Below are positions 7,101 through 11,876 of a stretch of DNA of 11,876 bases, one piece after another. The number at the start of each line of letters is the position of its first letter. The first letter of the stretch is position 1. Location of the stretch: assembly GCA_017557715.1 (NCBI GenBank), contig JAFYYE010000105.1:1-11876 (forward strand). Direction: 5' to 3'. A program made the position numbers and the translations under genes. The DNA comes from Pseudobutyrivibrio sp. (lineage in GTDB: Bacteria; Bacillota; Clostridia; Lachnospirales; Lachnospiraceae). The notes under the pieces were generated by a model that was not told the DNA's origin, made no database searches, and worked only from the letters and a program-made list of their open reading frames with translations.

Positions 7101-8377
7101 AACTTATTATCGTGTACATGTACTACTTTACTACCATTTCTCTTAGTATATACAACTGTATTATTTGCATCATCATAATCAAAGTATTCTTCACTTCCAT
7201 CAGGGAAGCGCTGATAAACTACACGGTTTTTACTATCATACTTATTTTCAAGGCCAACGATATTTCTAGGATTAGTAACCTCAACAATGTTGCCATTGTC
7301 TGCATATTCATAAAGATAATTCTTATTTCCTGGGCACTCTGCCTTGATTAATTTATCTCCACTATACGAAAGTTTTACTCTTCTTCCGGAATTATCTATA
7401 ACCTCAACAAGCTTCCCCTGTGCATAAATATACTCTAAAAATGTATTACTGTCTGACACAGCTCTTGTTAATAAATCATCCTGATATTCAAAAGAAATCC
7501 CCAAATGATTTCTATTCTCAATTCTCAGAAGCTTTCCATTTTCATTAAAGAAATACGATAATCCTTCAAGAGTATCTAAGCGGTATCCACCGTCAATTTC
7601 TTGTAATTGTTCAATAGCAGAACGCTGTCCAATGATAACTCCACTGGAATTTTTTTCGAAATACTTTCTCTGGCCATCAGCAAAAAGTACTTCAAATTTC
7701 TTGTTATTCTTGCTATCAACCCTAATCTGATAATTATGTACAAAGCCCTGTCCAAGGACAGAAACATTCCTATCAGTAGAATTATAGAATCTATGAAATG
7801 CTAGTGTAACTGCGCCATTAATAAATAAATCCTGATGTTCATAAGAAAGATTACCAGAGCTTAAATTTACAGGGTCCTCAGACATTTCTGCCTCTATTTT
7901 TTCTGTTCCCTGCATTTCCTGCTGTACTTGTTGTTCTACCTCAGTTTGTTTAGCCTGAAGAGCCGTAGCTGCATCATTTAATGCATCAATTTCAGTCTGA
8001 CTAATCTTTGATGGGTCTACTACACCAGTTAATGCATCAATATATGTTTTTATAGCATTTAATTCCTCTAAAGCTTTAGATAAATATCCTGGATCTCCAT
8101 TTGAAAACTGCTGATCCACCTCTGCTACTGCCTGAAAAATCTCTTCAATTTTCTCTGCTGTAGTATCATACATATCAACAACTTCCTGATGATATTCATC
8201 AATATTATCAACATAGTCCTCAACATTAAGTTGATTGCACCATGACTTTCCAATGCTCCAAGCATCACCAAAGAAATCCTTTATTCCTTCCCACCATCCA
8301 TTTGCAGTCGCATTCTTAACATAGGATAATATTTTTTGTTTTGACTCGTCTGTAAAATCTCTAACTAATCCACTCAT
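3395..8377 (-). CDS. Type VII-associated Rhs/YD-repeat polymorphic toxin
   Basis: A 1660-residue polymorphic toxin. Order: (1) a Trp-rich helical leader with coiled-coil character, residues 1-167, no signal peptide and no recognisable LXG domain; (2) DPVNLSSGN at 168-176, the start of a DUF6531-like module; (3) about 40 YD repeats of the Y-x-Y-D-x-x-G-N type, about 260-1345, which in known Rhs/Tc proteins build a hollow shell around the toxic tip; (4) the Rhs-associated core, 1348-1411, with GRFISED and VDKNGL; (5) a variable tip, 1412-1660. The ATG at 8377 has a strong TAGGAGGGA site and follows the essC stop by 30 bases, so motor and cargo are likely co-transcribed. Lack of a Sec signal together with essC and WXG100 neighbours implies export through the type VII channel (inference). 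The tip has no obvious nuclease or other catalytic motif but has a long glycine-zipper stretch, suggesting a membrane-acting toxin. No frameshift or internal stop is seen. Confidence 0.93.
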   Translation of the reverse strand: MSGLVRDFTDESKQKILSYVKNATANGWWEGIKDFFGDAWSIGKSWCNQLNVEDYVDNIDEYHQEVVDMYDTTAEKIEEIFQAVAEVDQQFSNGDPGYLSKALEELNAIKTYIDALTGVVDPSKISQTEIDALNDAATALQAKQTEVEQQVQQEMQGTEKIEAEMSEDPVNLSSGNLSYEHQDLFINGAVTLAFHRFYNSTDRNVSVLGQGFVHNYQIRVDSKNNKKFEVLFADGQRKYFEKNSSGVIIGQRSAIEQLQEIDGGYRLDTLEGLSYFFNENGKLLRIENRNHLGISFEYQDDLLTRAVSDSNTFLEYIYAQGKLVEVIDNSGRRVKLSYSGDKLIKAECPGNKNYLYEYADNGNIVEVTNPRNIVGLENKYDSKNRVVYQRFPDGSEEYFDYDDANNTVVYTKRNGSKVVHVHDNKLRNIENRYEDGTSEKFIYNDKNQLIKKVYRNGAVERFAYDNKGNLTQYIDKSKCKTNYTYDSNNCLLTVSVNGVTRIKREYDSNGNLISLLNTVGNEIRVKNDDTGKPIEIIYPDGSKDVFKYDEYGNTIEIIERGAGRTVLGYDDLNRVVSATDSLGNTTRYAYDEYDNLIEVTNALGETRQYFYDKGGHTIEVKDFDGNSSYQEFNEIGKVKKLVDKEGNAITFEYDQMWNVSESHFPNGGHIKYQYNSDNLLHKVVLPNGGTVINEYDSVGNKIATVDAIGRRTSYKYDDSNNIVRIDLPGDLCEKREYDREGNLVKEIDSLGNETVYIYDEYGRIKEHVDKTGSKYSYEYDCEGNLSTIIHPNNSITHYEYANGKQLQNVTLNNGSSEQYQYDEKGRLVRRTNAMNESLSVEYDQLDRIVKIINPAGGERCFSYDSLGNVIAVVDELGNKTEYVYSKNGNLIQVSDAMGNKSEYTYDCLGKLVKTIQYGANGEEKVNSYAYDQIGNIIEAVNPLGEIEKYTYNLANEIVSRLDRDGFETKFSYTDTGRVKSVEYADGRSVNVKYDSLNHLKEIEDWTGITQVQSDVFGRATQVVNPEGQIIKYDYNELGQKASVTYPDGDVAKYIYNEKGLMTHLQFGDKSIDYQYDSMARLIKKIMPEVVTDYAYNAIGKLEKLSHRGNNLEEVLEYVYDKSGNKTSAKIVRNGVKEVLDYKYDELNRLTEVSNSTGIVRLYEYDSFGNRIAKDDIENGELTRYKYNDADQLISEELEGKITDYRYDARGNLINVKSGNEILKEITFDATNQMSEIKTPEGVTKYTYNGYGHRVSKTSDDIQINYTVDLTREYSNLLGISSNKGGSVTNKKFFWDTNVAAMEYDDELSFFLQDDVGSPIDLLGKNGEILEQYRYDEFGKSKINSKLQPFTYTGYEMDESGLYFAQARRYNPDQGRFISEDILKGETISPYTLNHYNYCWNSPLIFVDKNGLNPMDLITSVFDSVKNSMHDTINQGTAAYMGDIEEIVFDSDMAVAIKEGYKIPIFEKAGEYIRIADSQYAKAPSGINVIKESKLATWCNKAKGWQKDLGKAYNAEKFLAKAQKVGKVLDKAGSVLAVALSAKDFEEEVQASASAPKTKQATNAVVETSVNLGVGAAAGAIGAKLGGALGTFLIPIPGVGTAAGVLIGAGLGFIAGALIDGFINADIFCGGTKSAMDVVKDWVFDGVCTVKQFMGLCPVEG
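3399..3404 (-). promoter_or_regulatory. Ribosome site for the immunity candidate, inside the toxin's last codons
   Basis: GGAGGG covers the final Glu-Gly codons of the Rhs gene and lies 9 bases before ATG 3389. It fixes the start of the membrane protein and lets ribosomes finishing the toxin begin the next gene at once, linking toxin and protector output. Confidence 0.75.
4145..4336 (-). other. Rhs-associated core domain with DKNGL end motif
   Basis: Residues 1348-1411 carry YTGYEMDESGLYFAQARRY, then NPDQGRFISED, then NSPLIFVDKNGL. This is the standard Rhs core that marks the border with the variable tip. The two aspartates matching the self-cleaving aspartyl protease of TcC/Rhs proteins (Asp1380 in SED, Asp1407 in VDKNG) are present, but the usual proline of DPxGL is lysine. 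Confidence 0.8.
4343..7600 (-). repeat. YD (Rhs) peptide-repeat region
   Basis: About 40 degenerate copies of a repeat of roughly 20-22 residues with the core Y-x-Y-D-x-x-G-N/R (for example YIYDEYGR, YEYDCEGN, YKYDELNR). The DNA copies are well diverged, so this is an old protein repeat and not a recent tandem duplication. In structurally known Rhs and TcC proteins such repeats form a beta-strand cocoon. Confidence 0.9.
7877..8377 (-). other. N-terminal export leader of the Rhs toxin (non-LXG)
   Basis: Residues 1-167 are predicted helical. The first 50 are rich in aromatic residues (WWEG at 28-31, FFGDAW, KSWC), and the rest is an acidic coiled coil from about 55 to 165. A WEG turn between helices recalls the WXG hairpin, and the length is close to two short WXG-like hairpins, but the L-x-G pattern of LXG domains is not apparent. 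It is probably the part recognised by EssC and by the small helical proteins encoded downstream. Confidence 0.6.
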
Positions 8378-8407
8378 TATTCCCTCCTAATTCATCATCT
8401 AGTTTAT

Positions 8408-11400
8408 TTATTCTCTTACAGTCTTTAACCTAGCAATTCCCTTATCATTCAATAGGAACGCATCATTACAGTCTAGTGGTTTTGAATTACGTTTAACAAC
8501 CATAGATGAAACATCCATCAATTTAATATCTGTAGCATCCTCGAACATAATATATTCTTTACTGTTCTTAACAAGTTTCATTACCGCTGGAGCATTAAAC
8601 GCAATTTTATCATTTTCAATATTAGACATGAATACAAATACTCTGCGTTTTTTGTATTTTGTAACAATATCATTCATAATAGCTGCCACTTCATTATCAC
8701 TGCTTATTTCAGCAATTGCACTATCATTATTTAGTACTAATACAATCCAAGGGTGCGAACTATCTGAATCAGTTCTATTTTCGAGAGTATCCTTAATTTC
8801 TCTAATTATCTCAGTTACACCTATAGCGGAATCGTTATATACTTCAGTGGCTGCAGATGTCTCAAAATCAGCAAAATCCCTAGCCTCATTATCAACAATA
8901 TAAACACTCGATGCACCTATAGCGCCATTAGTAAATGCTTTAAGCAAGTATCTGGTAAACTGCTTTTTGCCCAACTCCTCCTGACCTGAAACACCAAGTA
9001 TTCCACCATTTGAAAGATCCCATGTTCTAGGCAACAATGTTTCATAATCTATACCAATAATTACTTTATCATTTGACATATACTCTTTAAGGTTACTATT
9101 TACATATGCAAAAGTGAGGTCCTTTGGCATTTCTGGAATTCTCTTGGCACGATAATCATCATACTTTGCGTTTGTATCCTCAACAAATTGTTCAATTGCA
9201 CTAACTCTTTCAATTTCCTTTTCACCTTCAAAAGCCAAATAAAGCTGTACCTGGAACATTTTCTTGTTCACTTGCACAAGTGAACGTCCTGGAACATTTG
9301 GTAGCTTTTCTCTACATCCTTCAAATAGAACTCCATATTCAGTAGAGTTATTACAGAATAAAGCCAGTCTCGATTCAAAATTACTAAGATACTTATATCC
9401 AATTCCAGCCGACTGAGCATTAGCAACGACAAATGTAATTCCTACAGCAGTACTATCTCTTAGCAACAAAAGTAGGAAATCATTATTATCAAGATATAAT
9501 TCCTTTAATGCTGTGAGGTTATCAATAAATACTACAATCTGAGCTAAATCCTCTTTACCAGCTTCTTTATATGCTTTAAATGAACTTACGCCTAAATCAG
9601 CAAAAATTTTCTTTCTTCTCTCTGATTCTTCAGTCATCATCTTGAAAAAGTTCTTAAGCTTTTCATCATCATTAGTACATACAACTCCACCAACATGTTT
9701 GAGTCCGCTGAAATTTCTAAGAATCATAGAGCTAAAATCAATAATATACATATTAACTTCGGCAGGACTATACTTTTCGGCCAAATCTCTGATAATAACC
9801 TGAAGTATGTTGGTCTTGCCCGTCTGAGCTGAACCTAAAATCATTATGTTCTGACCAGTTAAAGTCCAATCAAACATATGTTGATCCTGATGATCTGGGT
9901 CATCCAAAAGTCCAATTGTGGCATGAATTTCTGTATCTTGAACTTTAGATGTTATCGAGTAATCTAATACCTCAGGAAGTGGTGGCATACAAATACTTGC
10001 GAGTCTATCAATACAATTCTCTTCACAATAGTTTGCAATGTATCCAACAATTGCATCCAACTGAGTTAATACTCTAGTCCCCTCATCATCCCTCTTTTTT
10101 GTGCGATATACTTCTGTTTTTCTTCCGGAAAAATCAAGCTCATTAATTACAAAATTCTTTTTGTTCTGACTTTCGTCAAGTACTGCTGGGGCACCTGAAT
10201 AAGCTGACTGGAATAATTCAAATACTTCGTTATTTCCAACCTGTAAGTATGCTCTACCTGGCTCTTTGATTTCTGCAGCCAAAGGTGTTTTTAATACCTC
10301 GTTACTATCTTCCTTAGACTGTACCTTCAGGCAAAGCTTAAACTTTGAATTTGACCAAATCTGTGCATCTACTACGCCGCTAGGCTTCTGTGTTGCAAGA
10401 ATAAGGTGAACACCAAGGCTTCGACCGATACGGGCTGCAGATATCAGCTCCTTCATAAACTCTGGCTGATCAGCTTTAAGCTCCGCAAACTCATCTACTA
10501 TCAATATAAGGTGAGGTAATGGTGTCATTGTTCCATTACTTTCCTTATAAAGCTTTATGTACTTATCAATCTGGTTTACATCCGCCTCTGCAAATAAGGT
10601 CTGTCGTTTTAATAATTCTGCTTTTATCGACTTTAGAGATCTATTAATCTCATTACCGTCAATATTTGTAATGGCACCGATTAGGTGGGGCAAGTTTCTA
10701 AACTGATTAACCATTCCACCACCTTTGAAATCAATAATAACAAAGCCAACTTCATAAGGATGGAAACGAGTCGCCATTGATAAGATATATGATTGTAAAA
10801 TCTCTGATTTACCAGAACCTGTAGTACCAGCAACTAATCCGTGAGGTCCATGCTTTTTCTCATTTAAATCAAGGCTTACAATTTGATTCTTTGATTTAAC
10901 ACCAAGTGGTGCAGCCATTGATTTATAAACTTGCGATTCTGACCAGTTTTTCTGTAAATTAATATCTTCCACATTAAAAATACTCATCAACTCAAACAAC
11001 GTAATATTCTTTGTCAACGAGCCTTCCAGACTTACTTCTTCACAATAAACTGGTGCAAGCTTAGTAGATATAAACTGTACTTCTTTATCAGATATAGACT
11101 CATAATCAAATCTTGTAACATCTATCTGATCATCCGTATTTGTAACAATTCCTCTGCCACTATCAAGCTCTACAACACTATCACAGCCATTTGGTAGCAA
11201 CTCATGATACTCTTCTAAAAAGATAAATGAAACGCCAACACTATTAGCTATATTAATATATTTAGAAATCGGATGATTTTTGATTCCATTATCTCGATAA
11301 ACAAAAATAACCATATTTGGATATTGAATTTTATTTGCTTCTCTATATGATAAAACCTTATATAAATAGTCAAATAAATTACTCTTACTATCAGCATCAC

Positions 11401-11876
11401 ATACTATATTTCTCATGTTTAAGGAATCATTCTTCACATGAGGAATTGTTCTTAACCAAGAGAACTGCTTAATATCTGCTTCATCTAACAAATAGAATAA
11501 TTGAACATCCAAATAATAATGTCTAACCGCTAAGTCAACAGTCAATACCTTGAGGAAATCATATAATTCCTGTCTTTTTCCTATGATTCCAACTGCATTA
11601 TTACTCTTCAAATCAAGAGTAATTGGAACATTATGGACATCCTTATATTGAGCCTCCATGCTCTTTGGTATATCCATTAGTTCATCTGAACTATTAAAAC
11701 GTTCCTGTTTTCTAATATCTAATTCTCTTTGTGCAGGCTTTTTTCCATTACCTAGTCGTAATACTAAATAATCTTCATCATCTTTATTTCTATCAAAGAG
11801 TTTTGGAGAAAAATCTTTTACAATTTCGATTTCCTTCTTGGCTGAATAGTATGTATTGTTAAGTATACTCTCTTCA
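8408..11876 (-). CDS. essC: EssC-type FtsK/SpoIIIE ATPase of the type VII secretion system, 5' end outside window
   Basis: The membrane-anchored motor of T7SSb, which recognises WXG100 and effector proteins and drives export. The reading frame continues past the internal Met at 11677 to the window edge (66 more codons, including YLVLRLGNG, a conserved EssC segment after the membrane helices). The visible part is therefore 1155 residues, and the FHA domains and transmembrane helices are missing. Counting from Met11677 as 1: ATPase 1 has Walker A GTTGSGKS (284-291) and Walker B LILIVDE (390-396), intact. ATPase 2 has GSAQTGKT (615-622), but Walker B is VVFIDN, with the catalytic Glu replaced. 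ATPase 3 has a degenerate GQEELGKKQ loop (898-906) and WIVLVLNND, and is probably non-catalytic. In known EssC/EccC proteins the last two domains bind substrate. It lies 30 bases upstream of the Rhs toxin in the same orientation, as with EssC-variant-specific effector modules in Staphylococcus. Confidence 0.96.
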   Translation of the reverse strand, partial: EESILNNTYYSAKKEIEIVKDFSPKLFDRNKDDEDYLVLRLGNGKKPAQRELDIRKQERFNSSDELMDIPKSMEAQYKDVHNVPITLDLKSNNAVGIIGKRQELYDFLKVLTVDLAVRHYYLDVQLFYLLDEADIKQFSWLRTIPHVKNDSLNMRNIVCDADSKSNLFDYLYKVLSYREANKIQYPNMVIFVYRDNGIKNHPISKYINIANSVGVSFIFLEEYHELLPNGCDSVVELDSGRGIVTNTDDQIDVTRFDYESISDKEVQFISTKLAPVYCEEVSLEGSLTKNITLFELMSIFNVEDINLQKNWSESQVYKSMAAPLGVKSKNQIVSLDLNEKKHGPHGLVAGTTGSGKSEILQSYILSMATRFHPYEVGFVIIDFKGGGMVNQFRNLPHLIGAITNIDGNEINRSLKSIKAELLKRQTLFAEADVNQIDKYIKLYKESNGTMTPLPHLILIVDEFAELKADQPEFMKELISAARIGRSLGVHLILATQKPSGVVDAQIWSNSKFKLCLKVQSKEDSNEVLKTPLAAEIKEPGRAYLQVGNNEVFELFQSAYSGAPAVLDESQNKKNFVINELDFSGRKTEVYRTKKRDDEGTRVLTQLDAIVGYIANYCEENCIDRLASICMPPLPEVLDYSITSKVQDTEIHATIGLLDDPDHQDQHMFDWTLTGQNIMILGSAQTGKTNILQVIIRDLAEKYSPAEVNMYIIDFSSMILRNFSGLKHVGGVVCTNDDEKLKNFFKMMTEESERRKKIFADLGVSSFKAYKEAGKEDLAQIVVFIDNLTALKELYLDNNDFLLLLLRDSTAVGITFVVANAQSAGIGYKYLSNFESRLALFCNNSTEYGVLFEGCREKLPNVPGRSLVQVNKKMFQVQLYLAFEGEKEIERVSAIEQFVEDTNAKYDDYRAKRIPEMPKDLTFAYVNSNLKEYMSNDKVIIGIDYETLLPRTWDLSNGGILGVSGQEELGKKQFTRYLLKAFTNGAIGASSVYIVDNEARDFADFETSAATEVYNDSAIGVTEIIREIKDTLENRTDSDSSHPWIVLVLNNDSAIAEISSDNEVAAIMNDIVTKYKKRRVFVFMSNIENDKIAFNAPAVMKLVKNSKEYIMFEDATDIKLMDVSSMVVKRNSKPLDCNDAFLLNDKGIARLKTVRE

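Noticed and set aside
4343..7600. Possible CRISPR array or DNA tandem repeat because of recurring TCATATT-like words
   Set aside because: The words are codons for the Y-x-Y-D peptide repeat. Spacing and sequence vary, and the frame is open throughout.
7576..7804. Short frames on both strands within the toxin (63 and 65 codons)
   Set aside because: Both are embedded in the continuous Rhs frame with no ribosome site or recognisable product.
8628..8903. Plus-strand frame of 91 codons opposite EssC
   Set aside because: It is antisense to the third ATPase domain and its hydrophobic look is a mirror of EssC codons. The same holds for the plus-strand frames at 3100-3318, 5189-5392, 6108-6362 and 7112-7351, which are antisense to the membrane protein or Rhs genes.
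11675..11677. ATG at 11677 as the start of EssC
   Set aside because: The frame stays open upstream to the window edge and encodes a conserved EssC segment (YLVLRLGNG), so this Met is internal.

Overview
The window is an AT-rich stretch read entirely from the minus strand. It carries the downstream end of a Firmicutes-type (T7SSb) type VII secretion locus. Strong AGGAGG-like ribosome sites, low G+C, an EssC-type ATPase and WXG100 proteins point to a Clostridia-like Gram-positive, plausibly a Lachnospiraceae member such as a Butyrivibrio relative. The family is a guess from style and not proven by any marker gene.

In transcription order (right to left), the right edge holds the C-terminal 1155 residues of EssC, the export motor, cut by the window edge. 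Thirty bases later comes a 1660-residue Rhs/YD-repeat polymorphic toxin. It has a Trp-rich helical leader of about 167 residues in place of an LXG domain, a DUF6531-like start, about 40 YD repeats, an Rhs core ending in DKNGL, and a 249-residue tip dominated by a glycine-zipper hydrophobic stretch. Five bases after its stop lies a 216-residue multi-pass membrane protein, the best immunity candidate. Three small helical genes follow (124, 122 and 156 residues), tightly packed and with the look of WXG100-like or coiled-coil partners. A classical 97-residue WXG100 protein comes last, before a strong terminator made of a GC-rich hairpin and a T-rich tract, preceded by a second perfect hairpin.

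Beyond the terminator a second unit appears to start from its own promoter. It has an 89-residue two-helix membrane protein with a Lys/Arg-rich N-terminus and a TTG start, then a membrane protein with a PH-like soluble domain that runs off the left edge.

Working model (inference): EssC exports the Rhs toxin with the help of the small helical proteins and WXG100 protein. The tip attacks the target cell membrane, and the adjacent membrane protein protects the producer. The elements most likely to be undescribed are the non-LXG leader on an Rhs effector, its set of downstream helical partners, and the glycine-zipper tip with its membrane immunity protein. No tRNA, rRNA, CRISPR array, insertion sequence or integrase is visible, and no gene-free stretch exceeds 300 bases.
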